A stretch of DNA of 6,203 nucleotides, taken from Verrucomicrobiota bacterium (GTDB lineage: Bacteria; Verrucomicrobiota; Verrucomicrobiia; Limisphaerales; CAIQOK01). The notes under the pieces were generated by a model. The model had not been told where the DNA came from. It searched no databases and saw nothing but the letters and a program-made list of their open reading frames with translations. The translations under genes and the position numbers were made by a program. Below are positions 1-5,843 of the stretch, one piece after another. The DNA is taken from positions 1-6,203 of the forward strand of contig JANYDP010000216.1 of assembly GCA_025363535.1 (NCBI GenBank). The letters are read 5' to 3'. Each line of letters begins with the position of its first letter. Within the stretch, counting starts at the first letter, position 1.

Positions 1-1043
1 CCGATGATGCCCTTGATGAGTCCGCGCCGGACGACTTCCTTGCGGATGACGGCCTCCGCGCCGCCACGGAATAAAACGCCGTGCGGCAGAATCACCGCGC
101 CTTTGCCGGTGCTCTTGAGCGAGGCGTGAATGTGCAACAGAAAGGCGTAGTCACCGTTCTTGGCGGGTGGAATCCCGAAGTCGAAGCGATGAAACTCGTC
201 GGCCTGCGGATTGAAACCGTTGCTCCATGCCTTCGTCGAGAACGGCGGATTGGCGACGGCGAAATCGAACGTCATCAAACTGTCACCGTGCTTGAAATAC
301 GGCGTGGACAGGGTGTTGTCCTTCCAGATTTCCGCCGTGGGGCAGTCGTGCAGAATCATGTTCATCTTGGCCAGCGCGGAGGTGGCGTTGTCCATTTCCT
401 GCCCGTAAATCGTGACGCCCTGCGGCGCTTCGGCAACGGCCTTGAGGAGCAACGAACCCGAACCGCAGGTGGGGTCATACACCGTTTGCCTGCTGGATTT
501 CGCACCGGCCATGCCGACGACCTTGGCCATGATGGTCGAGACTTCGGCGGGCGTGTAGAACTGGCCTTTGGATTTGCCGGATTCGGTGGCGAAATGCCGC
601 ATCAGGTATTCGTAGGCATCGCCGAGGATGTCATCGCCTTCCGAGCGGTTGCCGCGAAAATCCAGCGCGGGATTCTCAAAAATTGCTACGAGATTGGATA
701 GCTTATCAACCATCTCTTTGCCTTTGCCGAGCCTGTCCTCGTCGTTAAAAGAGGCGACATCAATTACACCACGAAGGTTGTTTGCCTCGGCGAGTTTGGC
801 GAGAATGACATCCATTTGCTCGCCAATATCTTTCTTGCCCTTCAGCGCCACCATGTCGGCAAAACTGCCGCCCTTGGGCACGTCCAGCATCGCGTCCTTC
901 TGACCGGCGTATTTGTCGGAGACGTATTTGACGAACAACAGGACGAGGACGTAATCCTTGTATTGGCTGGCATCCATGCCACCGCGCAATTCATCGCAGC
1001 CTGACCAGAGAGAGCCGTAAAGCTCGGATTTCTTAATCGCCAT
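1..1043 (-). CDS. hsdM: Type I restriction-modification DNA methyltransferase subunit HsdM (partial, C-terminus off the left edge)
   Basis: This is the modification subunit of a type I restriction-modification system. With HsdS it methylates adenine (N6) at the recognition site using S-adenosylmethionine, and with HsdR it forms the restriction complex. Reading the minus strand from ATG at 1043 gives 347 open codons with no stop before the edge. The first ~130 residues form the helical HsdM N-terminal domain (starting MAIKKSELYGSLWSGCDEL). The methyltransferase core follows: GQFYTPAEV near residues 160-168, the SAM-binding motif DPTCGSG at 190-196, QEMDNA just after it, and the catalytic NPPF motif at 265-268. 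Family members are usually about 480-530 residues, so roughly a third is missing. An in-frame TGA at 1047-1049 just upstream fixes the start. No good ribosome binding site is visible. HsdS and HsdR are not in the window and may lie to the left. All motifs seen are intact, so the visible part looks functional. Confidence 0.95.
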   Translation of the reverse strand, partial: MAIKKSELYGSLWSGCDELRGGMDASQYKDYVLVLLFVKYVSDKYAGQKDAMLDVPKGGSFADMVALKGKKDIGEQMDVILAKLAEANNLRGVIDVASFNDEDRLGKGKEMVDKLSNLVAIFENPALDFRGNRSEGDDILGDAYEYLMRHFATESGKSKGQFYTPAEVSTIMAKVVGMAGAKSSRQTVYDPTCGSGSLLLKAVAEAPQGVTIYGQEMDNATSALAKMNMILHDCPTAEIWKDNTLSTPYFKHGDSLMTFDFAVANPPFSTKAWSNGFNPQADEFHRFDFGIPPAKNGDYAFLLHIHASLKSTGKGAVILPHGVLFRGGAEAVIRKEVVRRGLIKGII

Positions 1044-1250
1044 ATTTCAAACGTGTGCGGCCTCAGCATCTGGTCGGCGTTCTGAGAAAGGTATTCCGGC
1101 CATGCTGCGCGCCAATGCTAAACGTGCCCATCAAATGGCGCAATTTATCTGTTGCGGTCGTGGGCTGTCTGCGAGTTGGCAACAGTGGCAAGATTGTCAC
1201 CAACCTGAAAACTCCGTAAGGTTGCGTGAATGATGCCGCCCACCGATGCC
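1044..1250. other. Gene-free spacer between hsdM and the recombinase remnant
   Basis: This stretch would have to hold the hsdM promoter if hsdM is transcribed on its own. On the minus strand I see no convincing -35/-10 pair; the best -10-like string is GATAAA near 1143-1148, with no matching -35. Short open frames exist on both strands but resemble no family I recognise. It may be remnant sequence from the region that once encoded the rest of the recombinase upstream. Confidence 0.4.
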
Positions 1251-1535
1251 TCAACTTGGTTTGAGTTTGAAGACCACTTTTGGAAATACGGTGGCAAGGA
1301 CGCACGGCTTCGAGTGATTCCCGCCATTCCGAAAAAGTGGCAAACAAATCCGAATGGCCTTTACGTCTTTTGCTGTATTGGCTCGAAGAACGACGATATC
1401 CAACAGTGCTGACAGCCCCTTTCTATCGTCTGAACTTTTGCCGCCTGAAACACCCAAATCTTTGTAAATCTTGATGAGCTTTTCACCGTGTTCCTTGCAC
1501 CATCTTTCCGGACCTTGAGTTTGACGTTGTTCGGA

Positions 1536-1564
1536 TTGACCTTCCGCCTGCTCTGGAGTTGAAT
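1536..1564 (+). promoter_or_regulatory. Possible weak promoter for the Dabb gene
   Basis: TTGACC (1536-1541) and TTGAAT (1559-1564) are separated by 17 bp, with a start point expected near 1571, upstream of the ATG at 1595. The -10 element overlaps the left arm of the inverted repeat. The whole element lies inside the reverse strand of the recombinase remnant, so the match may be chance. Confidence 0.25.
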
Positions 1565-1591
1565 AGCGCAGGTAGAGAGCCGCGCTATTCA
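1560..1591. repeat. Perfect 10-bp inverted repeat at the divergent start codons
   Basis: TGAATAGCGC (1560-1569) and GCGCTATTCA (1582-1591) are exact reverse complements separated by 12 bp. The repeat lies inside codons 1-11 of the recombinase remnant and ends 3 bp before the ATG of the Dabb gene. It could be a dimeric protein binding site, a recombinase site, or an RNA hairpin in either transcript; the sequence alone does not decide. Confidence 0.7.
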
Positions 1592-1594
1592 TGT

Positions 1595-1924
1595 ATGAAT
1601 GATAAGATACCACAAGTTGTCACCCGTTTCAGTCACATTGTCATTTTCTGGACCGATCCAGCGCAGCCGAACGCGGCGGACGAACTCATCGCCGGCGCGA
1701 ACCAATATCTCAAGGCTATCCCGGGCGTGCTGCATTTTCACGTCGGCAAAATGTCGCCCAGTCCGCGGCCGGTCGTGGAGCAGAGTTATCAGGTGGCGTT
1801 GAACCTGGTGTTTCCAAGCAAGCAGGCGGAGCAGGCGTACCAGGTGCATCCGCAACATGTGGAGTTTGTGGAGAAAGTTTTCAAGCCCACCTGTAAGAAG
1901 GCCGTGATCTACGATTTTGAGTGA
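1595..1924 (+). CDS. Dabb family (stress-responsive A/B barrel domain) protein
   Basis: This is a 109-residue single-domain protein of the Dabb family, small dimeric alpha-beta barrels of the ferredoxin-like fold. Bacterial members mostly lack an assigned reaction. It opens with the typical first strand HIVIFW (around residues 14-19), has an acidic and alanine-rich helix, then the PGVLHFHVG strand near 43-51, and closes with a block of the type YQVHPQHVEFV and KKAVIYDFE at the C-terminus. Length and order match a complete family member with no signal peptide, so it should be cytoplasmic. The start at 1595 places HIVIFW at the usual distance. An in-frame TTG at 1559 would add 12 residues unlike the family. 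No Shine-Dalgarno sequence precedes the ATG. It is transcribed away from the recombinase remnant, with only 2 bp between the two start codons, and converges with the xer gene. The specific substrate or partner is unknown. Confidence 0.88.
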   Translation: MNDKIPQVVTRFSHIVIFWTDPAQPNAADELIAGANQYLKAIPGVLHFHVGKMSPSPRPVVEQSYQVALNLVFPSKQAEQAYQVHPQHVEFVEKVFKPTCKKAVIYDFE

Positions 1925-1925
1925 G

Positions 1926-1948
1926 GTGAAACGTGCTGCGTGAAACGT
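1926..1948 (+). repeat. Short direct repeat, two copies of GTGAAACGT
   Basis: GTGAAACGT occurs at 1926-1934 and again at 1940-1948, just after the stop codon of the Dabb gene and in the gap before the convergent xer gene. It could be a remnant of a dispersed intergenic repeat. No function is evident. Confidence 0.5.
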
Positions 1949-1980
1949 AAACAGGAGCCGCGTCGTTCGCGTTTTACTCA

Positions 1981-2901
1981 TCACCCCCGCGGATGAAACT
2001 TCCGGTGAATCTCCCGCAACCGGCTGCCGGTGACGTGCGTGTAAACCTCCGTGGTGCTGATGCTCGCGTGGCCTAGCAGTTCTTGGATCACCCGCAAGTC
2101 TGCGCCGTATTCCAACAGATGCGTCGCAAAGCTGTGCCGCAGCATGTGCGGCGTGATGTTCCGCTCCACCCCGGCCCGGCGGACGCGGTTCTTGATATGC
2201 AACCAAAGCGTCACCGCCGCGAACGGGGTGCCGCGCCGTGTGAGGAAAACATTCGCCGGTGATTTCGGCGTGACGAGTTCGGGCCGCCCGGCGGTGAGAT
2301 AGCGATTTAATGCCGCCACCGCCGTTCGGCCCACCGGCACGACGCGCTCCTTGTTGCCTTTGCCGATGACATTGAGGAAGCCGGCTTCGAGATGGAGCTG
2401 TTCGAGGCGCAGGTTTTTCAATTCCGAAAGCCGCAGACCGGAGGCGTAGGCCAGTTCCAGCACGGCCTGGTCACAGAGGTTTTGCGGCGATTCAGGAAGT
2501 TCGGGGGCAAGCAGTTTTTCAATTTCCGGATGGGTCAACGCCTTGGGCAGGCGTTTCCACCGTTTCGGCAACGACAAGTGTTCGGCGACATTTTCGGAGA
2601 GCAGTTTTTCGTTTTCGGCAAAGCGGTAGAAAGCCCGCAGCGCGGCGATGGCGAGGTATACACTTTCGCTGCTCAGCCGTTTGGTGGATGTCTCCGGCTC
2701 GTGGTTCAAGCCGCGCGAACGTTCGTTTTGGAGAAACGCCATCAGGTGCTTCAACTCCACCTGCGGCCACGCGGTCAACCCCTGCGGGCCGGCCCACGCG
2801 ATGAATTTGCCGAGCTGGGAGGCATACGCCCGCTGCGTATGCTCCCCTTGTCCGCGCTCGTGGCGGAGGTATTGGAGGAAATCTTCGACGAGGGTTTGCA
2901 C
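1981..2901 (-). CDS. xerD: XerC/XerD-family tyrosine recombinase
   Basis: This is a complete 306-residue tyrosine recombinase of the XerC/XerD type. In most bacteria these enzymes resolve chromosome dimers at dif near the terminus, working with FtsK, by Holliday-junction strand exchange. Residues 1-95 form the SAM-like core-binding domain (QTLVEDFLQYLRHERG at the start). The catalytic domain shows all expected residues: Arg157 in SGLRLSEL, Lys181 in IGKGNKE, His252 and Arg255 in HMLRHSF, His278 in LLGHAS, and nucleophile Tyr287 in EVYTHV. Length is normal (about 295-310). The start is GTG at 2901, chosen because it puts the family N-terminus at residue 1; there is no in-frame ATG between it and the stop of the upstream gene. 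It follows the WG-repeat gene on the same strand after 33 bp, so co-transcription is likely. XerD is a better guess than XerC from overall look, but they cannot be separated with certainty; an element-borne integrase is less likely given the compact Xer length. Confidence 0.92.
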   Translation of the reverse strand: MQTLVEDFLQYLRHERGQGEHTQRAYASQLGKFIAWAGPQGLTAWPQVELKHLMAFLQNERSRGLNHEPETSTKRLSSESVYLAIAALRAFYRFAENEKLLSENVAEHLSLPKRWKRLPKALTHPEIEKLLAPELPESPQNLCDQAVLELAYASGLRLSELKNLRLEQLHLEAGFLNVIGKGNKERVVPVGRTAVAALNRYLTAGRPELVTPKSPANVFLTRRGTPFAAVTLWLHIKNRVRRAGVERNITPHMLRHSFATHLLEYGADLRVIQELLGHASISTTEVYTHVTGSRLREIHRKFHPRG

Positions 2902-2934
2902 GAATATCCGCAGGTCGGCAAAGCCGGCGCCAGC

Positions 2935-3897
2935 TTAGTTCGCCGGGTTCCAGACGTATTTTCCGCTGGCATCCACGTAGCCAATTTTCTTGCCCATCTT
3001 CACGCGCGCCAGGCCGTCGGCGAAGGAGGCGGCCTCATCGAACTGCGGGTTGATGACGAACTTGCCGCTCTTGTCCACGAAGCCCCAGCGTCCGCCCATC
3101 TTCACGCGCGCCAGACCTTCGGAAAAGGCGTCGGCCTCATCGAACTGCGGATTGATGACGATCTTGCCGCCCGCATCCACGAAGCCCCAGAGTTTGCCCG
3201 ACTGCGCCGGCGCGAGGCCGTTCACGAAACGATGCACGGCGTCGAACTGCGGGTTGATGACAATCTTGCCGGTCTTGTCCACGAAGCCCCAGCGCTTCGC
3301 CATGTAAATGGCCGCCAGCCCCTCGGAGAAGGATGCCGCTTTTTCAAACTGCGGATTGACGACCATCTTGCCGGCGGGGTCAATGTAGCCGGAAAGTTTG
3401 CCGAGTTGCACGGCGGCGAGGCCCTCGGAAAATTCCGCCGCCTCGTTGAACTGCGGGTTGATGGTGAGCGTGCCGGTCTTGTCAATGTAGCCATACAATT
3501 TCTTCAGCTTCACCGCGGCGCGGCCTTCCGCGAACGAGTTCGCGGCGTCGAACTGCGGGTTGATGACATATTTGCCGTCGGTGTTGATGTAGCCAAAACG
3601 GCCACCCAGTTCAACCGCCGCCAGGTCGTCGCTGAAACTGCCGGCCTTGTCGAACTGCGGATTGACGGCGAGCTTCCCGAACTTGTCCACATAACCCCAG
3701 CGCCCGAGCCGGACGACGGCCAGGCCCGCCGCGAAAGGTTCGGCCTGCTCGAACTGCGGATTCACAACGAGGGTGCCGGCCTTGTCCACGTAGCCCCAGC
3801 GGTCATTGACCACCACCGGATAAAGCGGGCCGGCGACGACAGTTTGGACGGACGTGAGAGCCAGCATGGCCAACAGCAAGACGGCGGTTTTTTTCAT
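2935..3897 (-). CDS. Secreted WG-repeat protein
   Basis: This 320-residue protein is built almost entirely of WG (KWG-type) repeats. Residues 1-22 form a clear signal peptide: Lys-Lys, a hydrophobic stretch, and likely cleavage after VVA before Gly23. The mature protein should therefore lie in the periplasm or outside the cell. Repeats begin at residues 34, 67, 101, 135, 169, 203, 237, 271 and 305: eight full units with a near-invariant 34-residue period and a final part-unit. The unit reads roughly WGYVDKxGKxVINPQF, then a variable acidic or aromatic part, then FxEGLAxVxxG. The leading Trp is kept in repeats 1, 2, 6, 7 and 8 and replaced by Phe, Tyr, Ser and Ile in repeats 3, 4, 5 and 9. WG repeats are thought to fold as beta-rich repeat scaffolds for binding; no enzyme motif is present and the ligand is unknown. 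ATG at 3897 directly precedes the signal peptide. It is first in a probable two-gene unit with the xer gene. Confidence 0.93.
   Translation of the reverse strand: MKKTAVLLLAMLALTSVQTVVAGPLYPVVVNDRWGYVDKAGTLVVNPQFEQAEPFAAGLAVVRLGRWGYVDKFGKLAVNPQFDKAGSFSDDLAAVELGGRFGYINTDGKYVINPQFDAANSFAEGRAAVKLKKLYGYIDKTGTLTINPQFNEAAEFSEGLAAVQLGKLSGYIDPAGKMVVNPQFEKAASFSEGLAAIYMAKRWGFVDKTGKIVINPQFDAVHRFVNGLAPAQSGKLWGFVDAGGKIVINPQFDEADAFSEGLARVKMGGRWGFVDKSGKFVINPQFDEAASFADGLARVKMGKKIGYVDASGKYVWNPAN
2986..3798 (-). repeat. In-gene tandem repeat array, about 102-bp unit, eight copies
   Basis: The DNA encoding the WG repeats is itself a diverged tandem array, seven units of 102 bp and one of 99 bp. The plus strand shows a recurring AACTGCGG(G/A)TT element once per unit, for example near 3043, 3145, 3247 and 3349, which encodes NPQF on the other strand. 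Units 6-8 (toward the gene's 3' end) are the most alike, suggesting later duplication there. Such arrays can change copy number by recombination. Confidence 0.88.
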
Positions 3898-3968
3898 AGG
3901 ATGGATCGGATTTTATTTAAGGATGTCAGGGTCGTGGAGAACCCAAAAAGGTTTTCCGTATGGTCGCG

Positions 3969-3996
3969 ATTCTATTTTGCCTGCCGGGTCCGTCAA
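3969..3996 (-). promoter_or_regulatory. Probable sigma70-type promoter of the WG-repeat/xer unit
   Basis: On the minus strand TTGACG (3996-3991) and TAGAAT (3974-3969) are separated by 16 bp, each matching five of six consensus bases. Transcription would start near 3962, leaving a leader of about 65 nt before the ATG at 3897. This is the best promoter-like element in the window, though no experiment supports it. Confidence 0.45.
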
Positions 3997-4034
3997 GAAA
4001 CCTTTCCACCGCACTGTGCCCGGCTCATCTGCCC

Positions 4035-4059
4035 CGGCCAGCGTCATGGACGCCGGCCG
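4035..4059. repeat. Strong GC-rich imperfect hairpin in the divergent intergenic region
   Basis: CGGCC-A-GCGTC (4035-4045) can pair with GACGC-C-GGCCG (4049-4059) around a 3-nt loop, with one mismatch in an otherwise 10-bp stem. No T-run follows on either strand, so it does not look like an intrinsic terminator. It lies between the divergent WG and metal-transport units, in the 298-bp gap 3898-4195 that also holds the promoter and operators listed separately. Confidence 0.5.
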
Positions 4060-4120
4060 CGAGCTGGATCGGCCTGCGGAATCTCCCCCTGCCCCAGCAC
4101 TGGGCCACCCTTGGATTTTG

Positions 4121-4142
4121 ATTTGTAGCCTTGGCTACAAAT
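4121..4142. promoter_or_regulatory. Perfect 10-bp palindrome, candidate metal-regulator operator (site 1)
   Basis: Two exact 10-bp arms, ATTTGTAGCC and GGCTACAAAT, flank a 2-bp centre. The core half-sites read TGTAGC-N4-GCTACA. This layout resembles the published Escherichia coli MntR box (as I recall it, CATAGC-N4-GCTATG). It lies 53 bp before the first gene of a unit that encodes an Nramp-type metal transporter, and 5 bp before a TTGACA hexamer at 4148-4153. A DtxR/MntR-family repressor is the most likely binder; this is inference. Confidence 0.6.
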
Positions 4143-4147
4143 TTGAG

Positions 4148-4188
4148 TTGACAGTCCATCACCCGGGATGTAACTCATGCTACATAAT
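4148..4188 (+). promoter_or_regulatory. Tentative promoter region of the metal-transport operon
   Basis: A perfect -35-like TTGACA lies at 4148-4153 between the two palindromes, and a -10-like CATAAT lies at 4183-4188. Their 29-bp separation is too long for one standard promoter, so only one of them may be used. If CATAAT is the -10, transcription would start almost at the ATG at 4196, giving a leaderless or near-leaderless message. That would agree with the missing Shine-Dalgarno sequence there. Confidence 0.3.
4168..4185. promoter_or_regulatory. Imperfect palindrome with the same layout, candidate operator (site 2)
   Basis: ATGTAAC (4168-4174) and GCTACAT (4179-4185) are inverted with one mismatch and a 4-bp spacer, giving TGTAAC-N4-GCTACA. 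Half-site sequence and spacing match site 1, and the two centres are 45 bp apart. It overlaps CATAAT (4183-4188), a possible -10 element. A repressor bound here would block RNA polymerase. Confidence 0.5.
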
Positions 4189-4195
4189 TTCGTAA

Positions 4196-4453
4196 ATGAT
4201 AAAATATTTGATCTTGGGCGGGCTTTTGGCGGTGGGACCGGCGGTGTCCCGTGCTGACGAACTGGCGGTGGCAGCCGACAAAAGCGGCTGCCATTTGTTC
4301 AACCCGGTTCCGACCAAACTGCTGCGCGAGCTGAATACCGACCGGCCGGACAAGACCGAAAGCCCGTTCACGGTGGACGCCGGCATCAACCTCGGCGTCA
4401 CCAAATCGGCCGATGACTTGAATCCCTTCATCGGTTTCTCGGTAAGATTCTAA
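4196..4453 (+). pseudogene. Internally deleted outer-membrane 'transporter' family protein (85-residue remnant)
   Basis: The frame encodes 85 residues with a signal peptide (1-20, likely cleavage after SRA). Two segments look like opposite ends of one larger family. Residues 29-63 (DKSGCHLFNP, then TDRPDKTESPFTVDAG) resemble the mature N-terminus of the putative transporter/MetA-pathway outer-membrane barrel family. Residues 64-85 (INLGVTKSADDLNP, ending GFSVRF) resemble its last beta-strand with terminal Phe. Full members are about 250-300 residues, so some 170-200 central residues appear lost in frame. The join falls at VDAG, near nucleotides 4373-4384, a motif that plausibly occurs at both ends of the ancestral gene and could have mediated deletion. 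The frame is intact and ends 5 bp before the Nramp gene. It may be a functionless remnant, or kept as a short secreted peptide or a translational leader. The family assignment rests on remembered motifs, not a search. Confidence 0.6.
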
Positions 4454-4458
4454 ACTCC

Positions 4459-5835
4459 ATGAGCAACCTAAAATCTTCACCCGCAGCCGCGCCGGAAACC
4501 GGCTGGCGTAAAAAGGCGGAAGAAGTTTCCCTGCCCGAAGTGCATCGCACCATCGCCGTGCCCAAGACGCTTGGGTTCTGGCGCAAGCTGCTCGCATTTT
4601 CCGGCCCCGGTTATCTCGTTGCCGTCGGCTACATGGATCCCGGCAACTGGGCCACCGATCTCGCCGGCGGTTCGGCGTTTGGCTACACGCTGCTCTCCGT
4701 CATTCTGCTGTCGAACCTGATGGCGATTCTCCTGCAATCCCTCTGCGCCAAGCTCGGCATCGTCACTGGTCGCGACCTCGCGCAAGCCTGCCGTGATCAT
4801 TACTCCAAACCCGTGGCCATCACGCTCTGGGTGTTGTGTGAAATCGCCATCTGCGCCTGCGATCTCGCCGAAGTCATCGGCTCGGCCATCGCGTTGAATC
4901 TGCTGTTCGGCCTGCCGCTGGTCTGGGGTGTTTGCCTCACCGCGCTGGACGTGCTCGTGGTTTTGTTTCTCCAGAACAAGGGTTTTCGCTACATCGAGGC
5001 CTTGGTCATCTCGCTCATCCTGCTGATCGGCGGATGTTTTCTGATGGAAATTATCTTCTCCCGCCCCGAGGTTGCCGCCGTGTTCGGAGGGTTTCTGCCG
5101 AAATTGGAAATCATCAAAAACCCGCAGATGCTTTTCATCGCCATCGGCATTCTCGGTGCCACGGTGATGCCGCATAACCTCTACCTGCACTCATCCATCG
5201 TGCAGACGCGCAAGTATGAGCAGACCCCTGCCGGCAAACGCGAGGCGATCAAGTTCGCGACCATTGATTCCACCCTCGCCCTGATGTTTGCGCTCTTCAT
5301 CAACGCCGCCATCCTCATCGTCTCCGCCGCGACATTTCACACACGCGGCCAGCACGGTGTGGCGGAAATCCAGGACGCCTACAAGCTGCTTTCGCCGACC
5401 CTCGGCGTGGGTCTGGCCAGCGTGCTGTTCGCCGTGGCGCTGCTGGCGTCCGGCCAGAACTCCACACTGACCGGCACGTTGGCGGGACAGATCGTGATGG
5501 AAGGCTTTCTGAACCTGCGGTTGCGTCCGTGGCTGCGACGGCTCATCACGCGGGCCATCGCCATTGTTCCCGCTGTGATTGTCACCGCGATGTATGGCGA
5601 GAGCGGCACGGCGAAACTGCTCATTATCAGCCAGGTTGTGTTGAGCCTGCAACTGGCGTTCGCGGTGATTCCATTGATCCTCTTCACCGGCGACCGCCGC
5701 AAGATGGGCGAGTTCGTCAATCCACCGTGGATAAAAACCTTGGCCTGGCTCACGGCCGGGATCATCGTGTTACTCAACGTGAAATTCCTTTCTGACTTTA
5801 GCGGACTCAGCGGCTGGCTGGCAAAATCATTCTAA
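4459..5835 (+). CDS. mntH: Nramp-family divalent metal transporter (MntH-like)
   Basis: This is a 458-residue inner-membrane transporter of the Nramp family, which imports Mn(II) or Fe(II) using the proton gradient. After a ~45-residue cytoplasmic N-terminal tail comes the first helix with the metal-binding DPGN motif (Asp60, Asn63) in GYMDPGNWATDLAGG. The broken sixth helix shows ATVMPHNLYLHSS, with Ala234, Met237 and His239 at metal-site or conserved positions. GQNSTLTGTLAGQ near 332-344 matches the conserved eighth helix. About eleven hydrophobic segments are visible. Escherichia coli MntH is 412 residues; the extra length is mostly the N-terminal tail. ATG at 4459 lies 5 bp after the previous stop without a clear Shine-Dalgarno sequence, which suggests coupled translation. 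A universal stress protein gene follows after 8 bp. The upstream MntR-like palindromes suggest induction under metal shortage. Whether Mn or Fe is the main substrate cannot be read from sequence. Confidence 0.93.
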   Translation: MSNLKSSPAAAPETGWRKKAEEVSLPEVHRTIAVPKTLGFWRKLLAFSGPGYLVAVGYMDPGNWATDLAGGSAFGYTLLSVILLSNLMAILLQSLCAKLGIVTGRDLAQACRDHYSKPVAITLWVLCEIAICACDLAEVIGSAIALNLLFGLPLVWGVCLTALDVLVVLFLQNKGFRYIEALVISLILLIGGCFLMEIIFSRPEVAAVFGGFLPKLEIIKNPQMLFIAIGILGATVMPHNLYLHSSIVQTRKYEQTPAGKREAIKFATIDSTLALMFALFINAAILIVSAATFHTRGQHGVAEIQDAYKLLSPTLGVGLASVLFAVALLASGQNSTLTGTLAGQIVMEGFLNLRLRPWLRRLITRAIAIVPAVIVTAMYGESGTAKLLIISQVVLSLQLAFAVIPLILFTGDRRKMGEFVNPPWIKTLAWLTAGIIVLLNVKFLSDFSGLSGWLAKSF

Positions 5836-5843
5836 GGCGCGTC

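Larger units (their letters stand above)
1251..1592 (-). pseudogene. Truncated serine recombinase (resolvase/invertase catalytic domain fragment)
   Basis: The reading frame from ATG at 1592 encodes 113 residues. The first ~65-80 match the start of the serine recombinase catalytic domain. AALYLRYSTPEQAEG at residues 4-18 carries the likely nucleophile Ser11 and Arg9, and GVSGG at 47-51 and DRKGLSALLD at 56-65 follow the usual order. After VKAI (77-80) family similarity fades. The expected D-R-L-x-R segment, the long helix and the DNA-binding or recombinase domains are absent, and a TGA ends the frame at 1251. Large serine recombinases are normally 450 residues or more, so this is a decayed remnant without a complete active site. 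Neither alternative minus-strand frame restores the missing motif, so a deletion or replacement fits better than one frameshift. It sits just upstream of hsdM on the same strand, in visibly more A+T-rich DNA, which suggests horizontal transfer. A start at 1613 is possible, but the family sequence begins at 1592. Confidence 0.75.

Noticed and set aside
81..701. A 206-codon open frame on the plus strand
   Set aside because: It is antisense to hsdM, whose minus-strand reading shows all methyltransferase motifs; the plus-strand translation is featureless.
1063..1347. Minus-strand open frames that might continue the serine recombinase after a frameshift
   Set aside because: Neither alternative frame shows the expected D-R-L-x-R motif or recombinase-domain features, so a simple frameshift is not supported.
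1230..1412. A 60-codon plus-strand frame in the A+T-richer region
   Set aside because: It overlaps the recombinase remnant in antisense, lacks a ribosome binding site and resembles no family I recognise.
1947..1977. Possible bidirectional terminator between the convergent Dabb and xer genes
   Set aside because: Only a 4-bp CGCG stem with a 5-nt loop and a TTTT tail, plus a weak outer GTAAA/TTTAC pairing, can be drawn; this is too weak to call.
2986..3798. Regularly spaced repeats that might suggest a CRISPR-like array
   Set aside because: The 102-bp units are diverged, coding and in frame, and encode WG repeats; there are no unique spacers between identical repeats.
2392..4128. A 578-codon open frame on the plus strand across the xer and WG genes
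   Set aside because: It is antisense to two well-supported genes. The repeat unit is a multiple of three bases, so once one unit lacks stops in this frame all units do, which explains the length. Its translation resembles no family.
4477..5190. A 237-codon open frame on the minus strand
   Set aside because: It mirrors the Nramp gene, which has clear family motifs on the plus strand, and the mirrored protein is a charged sequence with no recognisable domain.
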